From assembly GCA_030042795.1 (NCBI GenBank), contig JASHYZ010000218.1, forward strand, positions 1 through 7,480: a stretch of DNA of 7,480 bases. Reading direction: 5' to 3'. This DNA comes from Terriglobia bacterium (GTDB lineage Bacteria; Acidobacteriota; Terriglobia; UBA7540). Shown here piece by piece: positions 1-5,637 of this stretch. How positions within the stretch are numbered: the stretch's first letter is position 1; every line of letters begins with the position of its first letter. The position numbers and the translations under genes were made by a program. The notes below the pieces were generated by a model, which saw nothing but the letters and a program-made list of their open reading frames with translations, had not been told where the DNA came from and searched no databases.

Positions 1-944
1 AAGGACTGACCGCCGCCGCGAAGACTCAGGCAGAGCCAGTTGCCTCCGCGATTCAGCAGGCTGTTGCGAGCGCCACCGTCCTCACAAACCATGCCAGTTC
101 ACCAGCATTGAGCTATCGAGCCAGTGCGAACGATTCTCAAACCCTGACAGCAAGCCAAGATCAGGGGTCGGAGACGACATCAGCAACCCAGGGCTCCGCA
201 GGCTGGACGGACGACTCAACCGGAGATTCAGCCGAGGACGACGCGTCCGCACAGGCCAGCAGCGCCACCCAAGATTCGAACGGTTCGAAGTCAAGCGGCA
301 ATCCAGTGGAGTTCCTGCCAAGTTCCGCCTTCAACAGTGATGCCGTAAGCGGCGTGGGGCCGGCAGCCGTTCACGCGGTTGCGGCGGGCACGCTCCAGTC
401 AAACACCGGGCTTGACAACGCATCGCTTAAAACGCCAGAAGCCGCCGCGCAAAATTTCAATTCCGCGGCTCAAGAAAAGGCCTTTGCGGCCTGGCAAAGC
501 GTCTCGGCGCAGATCGGGCGCGTGGTGAACACGGCTACACTCAATACTCTGCAGAACGGGACCGAGATGCGCGTGCAGCTTCGCACCGATGCCTTCGGCT
601 CCATGGACATTCGCGCCACCCTGGAAGGTGGAAAAGTAGGGGCAGCCATCGGCGTAGAGAGCGCTGAGGCCCACAACGCCCTGCTCAGCCAACTCCCGGC
701 GCTTCAGCAGTCGCTCAACGAGCGCCAAGTGCAGCTTGACCAGATCTCGGTGGTGAGTAGCTACGGGCAGAGCGGGACGGATTTTGGAACGGGTTCAGGG
801 AAGCAGAACGGCGATCCTGCGCCTTCCCGGGCGAATCGCCAGCAACTCTCGGGATCCGAGCAAGGGCAGGAAACGGTCTCCGCCCCGGTCACTGAAGCCT
901 GGCAACCGGCAACGTCCCGGGGACGGCTGAGCGTGCAAGCGTAA
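1..944 (+). CDS. fliK: Flagellar hook-length control protein FliK, 3' part (5' end outside window)
   Basis: FliK is exported through the flagellar type III apparatus. It measures hook length and its C-terminal domain switches export specificity from hook to filament proteins. The reading frame (first full codon at 3) is open from the left edge to the TAA at 942-944, so the gene is cut by the window. The TTG at 108 is internal and not a credible start. The first ~150 visible residues are a low-complexity Ala/Ser/Gln/Thr/Asp-rich region, typical of the FliK N-terminal ruler. Nucleotides ~555-760 encode the Flg_hook-type C-terminal domain, recognised by MRVQLRTDAFGSMDIRATLE followed by a helix with LLSQLPALQQSLNERQVQLD and the closing QISVVS. 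A polar tail of ~60 residues follows. The location just upstream of flgD and flgE supports the call, since fliK-flgD-flgE is a common order. Confidence 0.88.
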   Translation, partial: GLTAAAKTQAEPVASAIQQAVASATVLTNHASSPALSYRASANDSQTLTASQDQGSETTSATQGSAGWTDDSTGDSAEDDASAQASSATQDSNGSKSSGNPVEFLPSSAFNSDAVSGVGPAAVHAVAAGTLQSNTGLDNASLKTPEAAAQNFNSAAQEKAFAAWQSVSAQIGRVVNTATLNTLQNGTEMRVQLRTDAFGSMDIRATLEGGKVGAAIGVESAEAHNALLSQLPALQQSLNERQVQLDQISVVSSYGQSGTDFGTGSGKQNGDPAPSRANRQQLSGSEQGQETVSAPVTEAWQPATSRGRLSVQA

Positions 945-972
945 ATCTAGCGCGGCCTTTGGCCGCAACCAA

Positions 973-1053
973 AAGAAAAGCTCACCACAGAGATCACTGA
1001 GACCACAGAGGTTTTCTCCGTGTTCTCTGTGCCCTCTGTGGTGCGCTTTTCTT
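973..1053. repeat. Long imperfect inverted repeat (CACCACAGAG-type intergenic element)
   Basis: The left arm 973-1011 and right arm 1015-1053 are complementary at about 32 of 39 positions around a 3-nt TTT loop. Perfect blocks include AAGAAAAGC/GCTTTTCTT at the base and CACCACAGAG/CTCTGTGGTG in the middle. Either strand would form a ~39-bp hairpin. I recall elements with ACCACAGAG...CTCTGTGGT arms as frequent dispersed intergenic repeats in several phyla, including Acidobacteriota; this is memory, not a search. It follows the fliK stop by 28 bp, so it could also act as an RNA-stabilising or terminator-like structure. It has no clean U-tract after the stem. Confidence 0.75.
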
Positions 1054-1182
1054 GCGTGCCGAGAAGTCGATTTCTGAGCCGAAGCCGTCTTGCAAAATCT
1101 TCGTGGCGCGAGAAGTGGACGCTGGCACCCCTCGGACTTTAACCCATCGATGCTCGATACGAACCCAGCAATTGATCCTGTG

Positions 1183-1211
1183 TTGCCCACTACGCCGGGC
1201 AAGGGTTGCCC
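1183..1211. repeat. Overlapping alternative hairpins TTGCCC / GGGCAA / TTGCCC
   Basis: TTGCCC occurs at 1183-1188 and 1206-1211, with its complement GGGCAA at 1197-1202. The central arm can pair with either outer arm, with an 8-nt loop on one side and a 3-nt loop on the other. The outer arms are part of a 10-bp direct repeat GTTGCCCACT (1182-1191 and 1205-1214). Mutually exclusive hairpins are seen in attenuators, but a degenerate dispersed repeat is at least as likely. Confidence 0.45.
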
Positions 1212-1291
1212 ACTTTGCCTAGCTATATCGAAAAGCGGCGGTTCTGTTGCTTATCACCAAGTCCAATATAAATAGCTGATTTGTAGATAGT

Positions 1292-1297
1292 TATAAT
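1292..1297 (+). promoter_or_regulatory. Candidate -10 box upstream of flgD
   Basis: A perfect TATAAT sits in a notably AT-rich stretch (about 1260-1300) of an otherwise GC-rich region, with a second TATAAA at 1267-1272. No convincing -35 lies 16-18 bp upstream of either. I saw no sigma-54 (GG-N10-GC) or sigma-28 type flagellar promoter. This is a composition-based candidate for transcription of flgD-flgE with a leader of about 150 nt. Confidence 0.3.
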
Positions 1298-1369
1298 AGG
1301 TTTAGGAGTTTCATTTCGGGTTCTCTGGAGTTTGGCCAAGAGTGTGCTTTTTCTCTGGCTTGGAACGAA

Positions 1370-1429
1370 CGAATGGCTTCGCCATCGATCCAATTCGTAA
1401 CCGGCTTGAGCGCAGTGAACACGCAAGCC
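1370..1429 (+). promoter_or_regulatory. Two small hairpins in the flgD 5' leader
   Basis: ATGGC (1373-1377), a TTC loop and GCCAT (1381-1385) form a 5-bp stem that extends by CG/CG across one bulged A. A second hairpin pairs GGCTTG (1403-1408) with CAAGCC (1424-1429). It ends 9 nt before the AAGGAG ribosome-binding site at 1439. The core motifs of the c-di-GMP GEMM riboswitch are not present, so I assign no ligand. Confidence 0.35.
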
Positions 1430-1453
1430 TAAAGCAGCAAGGAGAGGATTCAA

Positions 1454-1840
1454 ATGAACATTCAAGGCGTACACTCAAACATCATCCCGATGACTGCCAC
1501 CGCGAGCGGTTCAACAAACTCCACAGGCTCGACAAGTTCCAGCAGTTCGACGAACTCCAGCAGCTCTGGCGCGGCTTCGAGCAACAGTCAGATCAGCGAA
1601 AGCTCGTTCCTACAACTGATCGCCACCGAGCTCCAGGCGCAGGACCCCACGAATCCGCTCGACCCCGCACAGTTCATGGGTCAGCTCGTGCAGTTTAACA
1701 CTCTGGATCAGGTTACCGGCATCTACAACCTGCTGTCACAAGAAGCCAACGCGTCGACCTCAACGAACGGGTCCAGTTCGACGGCGGCCTCATCGACAAG
1801 CTCGTCAACCAACTCAACATCTGCTGCGCCGGCCGTATAG
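1454..1840 (+). CDS. flgD: Flagellar hook assembly scaffold protein FlgD (short form)
   Basis: FlgD caps the growing hook so that exported FlgE subunits can polymerise, and is later displaced. Residues ~44-96 carry the FlgD N-terminal signature: FLQLIATELQAQDPTNPLDP followed by QFMGQLVQFNTLDQV. On each side is a low-complexity Ser/Thr/Asn/Ala stretch (residues ~18-45 and ~99-125). The protein is only 128 aa. Proteobacterial FlgD is usually above 200 aa and adds Tudor- and Ig-like domains, which are absent here; short Firmicutes FlgD proteins look similar. The ATG is preceded by AAGGAG (1439-1444) with a 9-nt spacer, which fixes the start. flgE follows after 33 bp, so the two are probably co-transcribed. 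The serine-rich codon runs (AGCAGTTCG/TCGACG types) are repetitive. Confidence 0.9.
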   Translation: MNIQGVHSNIIPMTATASGSTNSTGSTSSSSSTNSSSSGAASSNSQISESSFLQLIATELQAQDPTNPLDPAQFMGQLVQFNTLDQVTGIYNLLSQEANASTSTNGSSSTAASSTSSSTNSTSAAPAV

Positions 1841-1859
1841 GGCCTGTGGGAAATCTTTT

Positions 1860-1865
1860 AAGGAG
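1860..1865 (+). promoter_or_regulatory. Strong Shine-Dalgarno of flgE
   Basis: AAGGAG lies 8 nt before the ATG at 1874. It fixes the start of the hook protein and is consistent with the high expression expected of a major structural subunit. Confidence 0.8.
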
Positions 1866-1873
1866 AAATCAAA

Positions 1874-3424
1874 ATGGGTTCATTTTCAGTTTCACTCTCT
1901 GGGCTCCTGGCAAGCCAAGAAGACCTTGGGATTATCTCGAACAACCTGGCGAACCTGAACACCACAGGCTTCAAAGGAAGCGACGCGAATTTCAGCAACT
2001 TGATCTACCAGCAGTTGGGTAGTTCCGGCGCCGGAGATCCCATCCAGACCGGTCTGGGCACGCAGATTGGGTCGACCTCGATCAACTTTACCGAAGGCAG
2101 CATCGAGAATACGGGTGTCGATACGAACGTGGCCATCCAGGGCAACGGCTTCTTTCAAGTGCAGAACAACGGCGTCACGCAATACACCCACGATGGAGAC
2201 TTTTCCATCAATTCCAGCGGCAACCTGACAACTTCCGATGGCGCGGAGGTGATGGGATACGCGGCCACCGATGGCGTGGTGAACACCAGTGGCTCGCTGG
2301 TTCCGCTGCAGATCAATATGGGCCAGACAACACCTCCCCAAGCCACGGCCAATGTTGGCCTTGACCTGAATCTCGACTCGAGCGCCGGCGTGGCCGCCAG
2401 TGAGCAGACCGGCACCGGAATTGCCTCAGGCACCACGCTTACCACGGGCAGCGTCCTCAGCTTCACGGACGCGGCTAACCCTGCCAACACCTTCACCTAC
2501 ACAACGGCAGCGGGCGACACACTTCAGACCGTCGTGAATCAGATCAACGCGAGCGGTAACTTTACCGCCAGCCTCTCCGGAAACTCTTTGGTGATTACGG
2601 CGAGCAGCGGCACGCCCGTCAGCTTTACGCAAAACACGCTGACCGACGCTGGAGGCGATACTGAATCCTTTGCGGCATCAGGCCAAGGCAGCTTCAGCAC
2701 TCCTGTTACGGTGTACGATTCGCTCGGCAACAGTCAAGTGGTCACCTTCAACTTCAGCAAGACGGCATCGAACACGTGGAATTATCAGATCACAATCCCG
2801 GGCAGCGATGTCACGCCGGCTTCGAGCTCGCCGGTGGTTCTGGGTAGTGGAACTCTCACGTTCAACGCCGATGGAACCCTGTCCTCACCCAGCAGCAACA
2901 TCACCGGAATCACCTTGCCTTCGGGTGACACCATGGCCGACGGCGCTAAGAACCTCAATTTTAGCTGGAACCTGTTCAATTCCTCGAACACACCCATGGT
3001 GACTCAGACTGCGGAATCTTCCGCGGTCTCGGGTACCACGCAGGATGGCTATGCGGCGGGCACCTTGCAAAGCTTCACCATTGAGCAGAACGGCGACATT
3101 CAGGGATCGTTCAGCAACGGACAGACGAGCAGCTTGGGCCAGATCGCTCTGGCCAGCTTCCCCAACGAAGAAGGTTTGCTCCAGACAGGGAGCGGAAGCT
3201 ACGTGGCAACGTTAGCTTCCGGACTTCCCAGCGTGGGCACGCCTGGAACCGGCGGGCTTGGCACTCTTCAGGGCGGTGCGCTGGAAGGTTCAAACGTGGA
3301 TATCTCAACCGAGTTCTCCAATTTGATCCTCGCGCAGAACAGCTACGAAGCCAACGCGCGCGCCTTCAACGTGGAAAGCGGTATCTTCCAGAACAGCACG
3401 CTTGATCTCGGTATCGGCCAATAA
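1874..3424 (+). CDS. flgE: Flagellar hook protein FlgE
   Basis: FlgE is the structural subunit of the hook, the flexible joint between rod and filament. It is exported by the flagellar type III system and assembled beneath the FlgD cap. Residues 6-45 contain the conserved N-terminal rod/hook motif (SLSGLLASQEDLGIISNNLA, then NTTGFKGSDANF). Residues 84-130 show VAIQGNGFFQV, YTHDGDF and the following G-rich turn. The C-terminal 47 residues (LEGSNVDISTEF, then LILAQNSYEANARAF) are the matching D0 coiled-coil motif. The middle (~140-450) is a Ser/Thr/Gly-rich, beta-type variable region corresponding to D1/D2; its part around 275-330 (STPVTVYDSLGNSQVVTFNF) is FlgE-like. The 516-aa length is longer than enteric FlgE (~400 aa), with extra material in the variable part. 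There is no Cys. The TAA is followed by an independent hairpin at 3492-3525. Confidence 0.95.
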   Translation: MGSFSVSLSGLLASQEDLGIISNNLANLNTTGFKGSDANFSNLIYQQLGSSGAGDPIQTGLGTQIGSTSINFTEGSIENTGVDTNVAIQGNGFFQVQNNGVTQYTHDGDFSINSSGNLTTSDGAEVMGYAATDGVVNTSGSLVPLQINMGQTTPPQATANVGLDLNLDSSAGVAASEQTGTGIASGTTLTTGSVLSFTDAANPANTFTYTTAAGDTLQTVVNQINASGNFTASLSGNSLVITASSGTPVSFTQNTLTDAGGDTESFAASGQGSFSTPVTVYDSLGNSQVVTFNFSKTASNTWNYQITIPGSDVTPASSSPVVLGSGTLTFNADGTLSSPSSNITGITLPSGDTMADGAKNLNFSWNLFNSSNTPMVTQTAESSAVSGTTQDGYAAGTLQSFTIEQNGDIQGSFSNGQTSSLGQIALASFPNEEGLLQTGSGSYVATLASGLPSVGTPGTGGLGTLQGGALEGSNVDISTEFSNLILAQNSYEANARAFNVESGIFQNSTLDLGIGQ

Positions 3425-3491
3425 TCTGCCGGTGAGCTGCCAGTAGGCTGATAGTTTGAAGTTCTCAACCCGACTTAACCCTCAACCCCCT

Positions 3492-3525
3492 CCACCTTTC
3501 CCCGGGCCTCCTCGGGGAAAGGTGG
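3492..3525 (+). terminator. Strong hairpin downstream of flgE, terminator-like
   Basis: CCACCTTTCCCCG (3492-3504) pairs perfectly with CGGGGAAAGGTGG (3513-3525) around an 8-nt loop, giving a 13-bp GC-rich stem 67 bp after the flgE stop. No U-tract follows (AACCCTTCC), so it is not a classical intrinsic terminator. It may cause pausing, protect the flgDE mRNA 3' end, or be a dispersed palindrome. Confidence 0.5.
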
Positions 3526-3646
3526 AACCCTTCCTAAGCAAGACTTAATAAAACTCCGCCGGAGCAATGTTCTCACTTCGCACGCCGCCTCAAAAAGACG
3601 GAACTGGGCTTCCTTCAAGATTCACAATCTACTGAAAACAATTATG

Positions 3647-3677
3647 TTGACCTACCTGTAAGTCACCCTTCTGTGAT
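3647..3677 (+). promoter_or_regulatory. Weak promoter candidate for the fliL-fliP block
   Basis: TTGACC (3647-3652) and TGTGAT (3672-3677) resemble -35 and -10 elements, but the 19-bp spacing is longer than ideal. A separate promoter is plausible because the 282-bp gap after flgE contains a strong hairpin. No known flagellar sigma-factor motif was recognised. Confidence 0.22.
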
Positions 3678-3706
3678 TTTGGTTCAAAAGTTGCTCTCGC
3701 CGGACT

Positions 3707-4177
3707 GTGGCCAACAAACCCCAGACCGCAAAAGCGAAGAAGAAGTCTAAGTCGTCACCGCTCCTGGTCTTCTTGCTGCTAGCCGCGGCCGGGGCAGGAG
3801 GGTACTGGTTTGTGTCGCGGCGGCATGCAGTTGAGGCCGCACCCAACGCACCCAAGACGACTTCCGTTACTTCCGTGATTCATCTCGATAGCTTCGTGGT
3901 GAATCTGGCCGACCGCAGTCAAAGCTCGTTTCTCAAAATCAGCATTGACCTTGGGGTGACTTCGGCGGAAGGGAAATCAGGGGATGCGAATACTGCGGTC
4001 CTTCCCAAGATTCGTGACACTATTCTTTCAGTGTTAACCACCTGGCAATCCAGTGGATTGCTGGCGTCAGACGGCAAAGCGAAACTGAAAGAACAGATTC
4101 TCGACGCTTTGCATCAACAGGTTCCAACAGTTCCTGTCAAAGAAGTCTATTTCACCGAATTTCTGGTGCAACGGTAA
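3707..4177 (+). CDS. fliL: Flagellar basal-body-associated protein FliL
   Basis: FliL is an inner-membrane protein that surrounds or supports the stator units and influences motor torque. The N-terminus is lysine-rich (residues 9-15), followed by one membrane segment (~18-36, PLLVFLLLAAAGAGGYWFV). The rest is the periplasmic FliL domain: HLDSFVVNLAD, then SFLKISIDLGV, PKIRDTILSVLT, GKAKLKEQILDAL and the end motif VKEVYFTEFLVQR, all matching the family. At 156 aa the length is normal. The start is GTG at 3707. It is the only ATG/GTG/TTG codon between the in-frame TGA at 3674 and the membrane segment, so it is accepted even though no Shine-Dalgarno is visible. It opens a tight block, with fliN starting 2 bp after its TAA. 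Confidence 0.92.
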   Translation: MANKPQTAKAKKKSKSSPLLVFLLLAAAGAGGYWFVSRRHAVEAAPNAPKTTSVTSVIHLDSFVVNLADRSQSSFLKISIDLGVTSAEGKSGDANTAVLPKIRDTILSVLTTWQSSGLLASDGKAKLKEQILDALHQQVPTVPVKEVYFTEFLVQR

Positions 4178-4179
4178 AC

Positions 4180-4467
4180 ATGGAAGACACCAAGCCCACG
4201 CCCGAAACTGCTCTGCATTTGGTACAAACCCCGGCCTCACCCCGCTGGGCGGTTGCCACGCTGTTGCCCTGCACGTTGAGTGTGGACGTTGGGGCTCCCG
4301 GATTCACAATCGGGGATCTGCTCGACCTCGAAGTAGGGTCCATCATCAATACGCGTCACGCCAGCGGCAACCCGGTACCCGTGTGGGTCAACGAAGTGAG
4401 AATTGGATGGGCCGAATTTGACGTCCTTGGCAAGCACGTCGCCGTAAGAATTACCGAGGTTTGCTGA
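4180..4467 (+). CDS. fliN: Flagellar motor switch protein FliN (SpoA domain)
   Basis: FliN forms the lower part of the cytoplasmic C-ring with FliM. It takes part in rotational switching and docks the export ATPase complex. Residues ~24-94 are a SpoA/FliMN_C domain, with ATLLPCTLSVDVG, FTIGDLLDLEVGSII, PVPVWVNEVRIGWAEFDVLG and the terminal VAVRITEV. A charged ~20-residue N-terminal extension precedes it. At 95 aa it is a minimal FliN. No Shine-Dalgarno is obvious. The ATG lies 2 nt after the fliL stop, so translation is probably coupled to fliL. fliM, usually between fliL and fliN, is absent. The stop is TGA, and fliO continues in the same frame three codons later. A divergent FliM C-terminal piece is a less likely alternative. 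Confidence 0.88.
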   Translation: MEDTKPTPETALHLVQTPASPRWAVATLLPCTLSVDVGAPGFTIGDLLDLEVGSIINTRHASGNPVPVWVNEVRIGWAEFDVLGKHVAVRITEVC

Positions 4468-4476
4468 AACCGCAGC

Positions 4477-4779
4477 ATGAAGCTTAACCCCAAAATCGTC
4501 GTCAAAGGGCCTACAACGGCGAAGCCGAAGTCGCTGCTGGAAGGCTTCCGGATGGCGTTGACCCACTTTCTGAGCTTCGGAGGCAAAATCTCCGTGCAAC
4601 GCCGGAAGAATGATCTTCGTCTCTGCGAAACCCTCTCGCTGGGCGACAAGCGGTTTCTGGCGGTGGTATTGGTTGACCAGCAGAAGTTCCTCGTTGGCGG
4701 GGCGGGAAACTCGGTTGCGCTCCTGGCCAAACTCTCTTCCCCGGCGTCCTCGAGACGGGATGAGGTGCACCCCCTGTGA
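4477..4779 (+). CDS. fliO: FliO-like flagellar biosynthesis protein (no visible membrane anchor)
   Basis: FliO helps assemble the FliP pore of the flagellar export gate. This 100-aa product shows the short FliO cytoplasmic beta-rich domain: KISVQRRKNDLRLCETLSLG, then DKRFLAVVLVDQQKFLVGGAGNSVALLAKL (residues ~38-86). Its position directly before fliP agrees. Family members normally have an N-terminal transmembrane helix. Here residues 1-37 contain only a short, weakly hydrophobic stretch (MALTHFLSF), and the start cannot move far upstream because the fliN TGA (4465-4467) is in the same frame three codons before the ATG. The 3' end overlaps the GTG of fliP by 4 nt (GTGA), indicating translational coupling. 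The ATG has no clear Shine-Dalgarno. The call rests on the C-terminal half and on context. Confidence 0.72.
   Translation: MKLNPKIVVKGPTTAKPKSLLEGFRMALTHFLSFGGKISVQRRKNDLRLCETLSLGDKRFLAVVLVDQQKFLVGGAGNSVALLAKLSSPASSRRDEVHPL
4762..4767 (+). promoter_or_regulatory. Shine-Dalgarno of fliP inside fliO
   Basis: GAGGTG lies 8 nt before the GTG at 4776. This supports the GTG that overlaps the fliO stop as the fliP start rather than an internal codon. Confidence 0.55.
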
Positions 4780-5582
4780 AGTCCTGGGCGAAGCAAGCGG
4801 CCAAACAGTGCGCGGGATTTCTGCGGGGAAGAAAATGGAGCCGGCTGGCCCTGCTTCTCTGCGTTTGGGCCGGCGCAAGCGGACATGCCTTGGCAGGACC
4901 GCCTCCGGGGCTTGCGAGTGGAGGAGGGTTTCCACTGCCCGGCGCCGCCGGCGGCAACACTCAGGTCACCTGGATTATTCTGGTCCTGCTGACCGCGCTG
5001 ACCCTGATTCCGGCGCTGTTGGTTGCCATTACGCCGTTTTCCCGGATACTCATTGTCTTCCACTTTCTGCGCCAGGCGCTCGGCACCCAGACCGTACCCA
5101 CCAACCAGACCGTGGTGGGCCTCTCGCTGTTCCTCACCTACTTCATCATGCAGCCTGTTGGGGTGCAGGTGTACGACACCGCGATCGTGCCCTTACAAAA
5201 GGGCTCGATCACTGCCGTCGAGGCCGTGGAATTAAGCTCCAAGCCCCTGCGAACTTTCATGTTGAAGTTCACTCGGGAGCAGGATTTAGCCCTGTTTGTC
5301 GAGCTTACGAAGTCACCCAGGCCGAAAAACCCTGACGATCTGCCCATGCGGGTGGTGATTCCCGCCTACATGATCTCAGAGCTCAAGGCGGGCTTTCAGA
5401 TCGGCATGGTGCTCTTTCTGCCCTTTCTGGTTATAGACCTGGCAGTCGCTTCGATTACCACCTCGGTGGGCATGATGCAACTGCCGCCAGTGATTATTTC
5501 GACGCCGTTGAAGATTGTTCTTTTCGTGGTTGTGGACGGTTGGCACTTAGTGGTGGGTTCGTTGATGAAAAGCTTCTATTAA
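4776..5582 (+). CDS. fliP: Flagellar type III export gate protein FliP
   Basis: FliP forms the core of the FliP5-FliQ4-FliR1 export pore in the inner membrane. Residues 1-40 are a signal peptide, with a basic N-region (KQAAKQ, RGRK), a hydrophobic core LALLLCVWAGA and an ALA-G cleavage site near 40/41; FliP is known to have a cleavable signal. A proline/glycine-rich linker leads to the first membrane hairpin and signature 1 (residues ~79-127: TPFSRILIVFHFLRQALGTQ, then NQTVVGLSLFLTYFIM). Residues ~196-268 hold signature 2 (PAYMISELKAGFQIGMVLFL, PFLVIDLAVAS, LPPVIIS, VDGWHLVVGSL). The 268-aa length is normal. The GTG start overlaps the fliO TGA by 4 nt, making it the last gene of a tight fliL-fliN-fliO-fliP block. 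A 235-bp gap, unusual for this gene pair, separates it from fliQ. Confidence 0.96.
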   Translation: MKSWAKQAAKQCAGFLRGRKWSRLALLLCVWAGASGHALAGPPPGLASGGGFPLPGAAGGNTQVTWIILVLLTALTLIPALLVAITPFSRILIVFHFLRQALGTQTVPTNQTVVGLSLFLTYFIMQPVGVQVYDTAIVPLQKGSITAVEAVELSSKPLRTFMLKFTREQDLALFVELTKSPRPKNPDDLPMRVVIPAYMISELKAGFQIGMVLFLPFLVIDLAVASITTSVGMMQLPPVIISTPLKIVLFVVVDGWHLVVGSLMKSFY

Positions 5583-5593
5583 AAGCAGTGGTC

Positions 5594-5624
5594 AGTGATT
5601 AGTGATTAGTGATGGTTAGTGATT
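5594..5624. repeat. Degenerate heptamer tandem repeat AGTGATT
   Basis: AGTGATT occurs at 5594-5600 and 5601-5607, AGTGATG at 5608-5614, and after GTT another AGTGATT at 5618-5624. The run starts about 10 bp after the fliP stop and ends 13 bp before the left inverted repeat of the MITE-like element. It looks like slippage-prone intergenic DNA. TGGTTAG (5613-5619) can also pair with CTAACCA (5629-5635) in a small hairpin. Confidence 0.6.
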
Positions 5625-5637
5625 GCTTCTAACCACC

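Larger units (their letters stand above)
945..1453. other. 509-bp intergenic region between fliK and flgD, no credible gene
   Basis: No reading frame here has a plausible start, ribosome-binding site and protein-like composition. The region holds, in order, an 81-bp imperfect hairpin repeat (973-1053), a short ATCGA/TCGAT hairpin (1146-1158), a set of alternative TTGCCC/GGGCAA hairpins (1183-1211), an AT-rich stretch with a TATAAT (about 1260-1300) and two small hairpins in the presumed flgD leader (1370-1387 and 1403-1429). The gap is long for the inside of a flagellar operon. It probably carries the promoter for flgD-flgE. Confidence 0.7.

Noticed and set aside
108..110. TTG as the fliK start
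   Set aside because: The frame is open to the left edge with the same Ala/Ser-rich composition, and no Shine-Dalgarno precedes the TTG, so the gene starts outside the window.
795..1202. Minus-strand ORF of 135 aa overlapping the fliK end and the gap
   Set aside because: It is largely the antisense of fliK and a translation of the CACCACAGAG hairpin (the HHRGHREHGE stretch), a familiar repeat artefact, and has no ribosome-binding site.
1090..1275. Plus-strand 61-aa ORF between fliK and flgD
   Set aside because: It starts at TTG with no Shine-Dalgarno, has no family resemblance, and its codons run through the alternative-hairpin repeat.
1370..1453. c-di-GMP (GEMM) riboswitch upstream of flgD
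   Set aside because: CGCAAGCCTAAA is faintly reminiscent of part of the motif, but the conserved 5' core and tetraloop/receptor parts are absent.
1342..1698. Alternative plus-strand ORF overlapping the flgD start
   Set aside because: The frame overlaps flgD in another register; flgD has the family motif and a strong Shine-Dalgarno.
4237..5063. Two long minus-strand ORFs (232 and 235 aa) opposite fliN-fliO-fliP
   Set aside because: They are antisense to well-supported genes in a GC-rich region, with Arg/Pro-rich composition typical of shadow frames and no recognisable motif.
4610..5335. 241-aa plus-strand ORF across fliO and fliP
   Set aside because: Out of frame with both genes, Arg/His/Pro-rich and without membrane segments, whereas the FliP frame has both family signatures.
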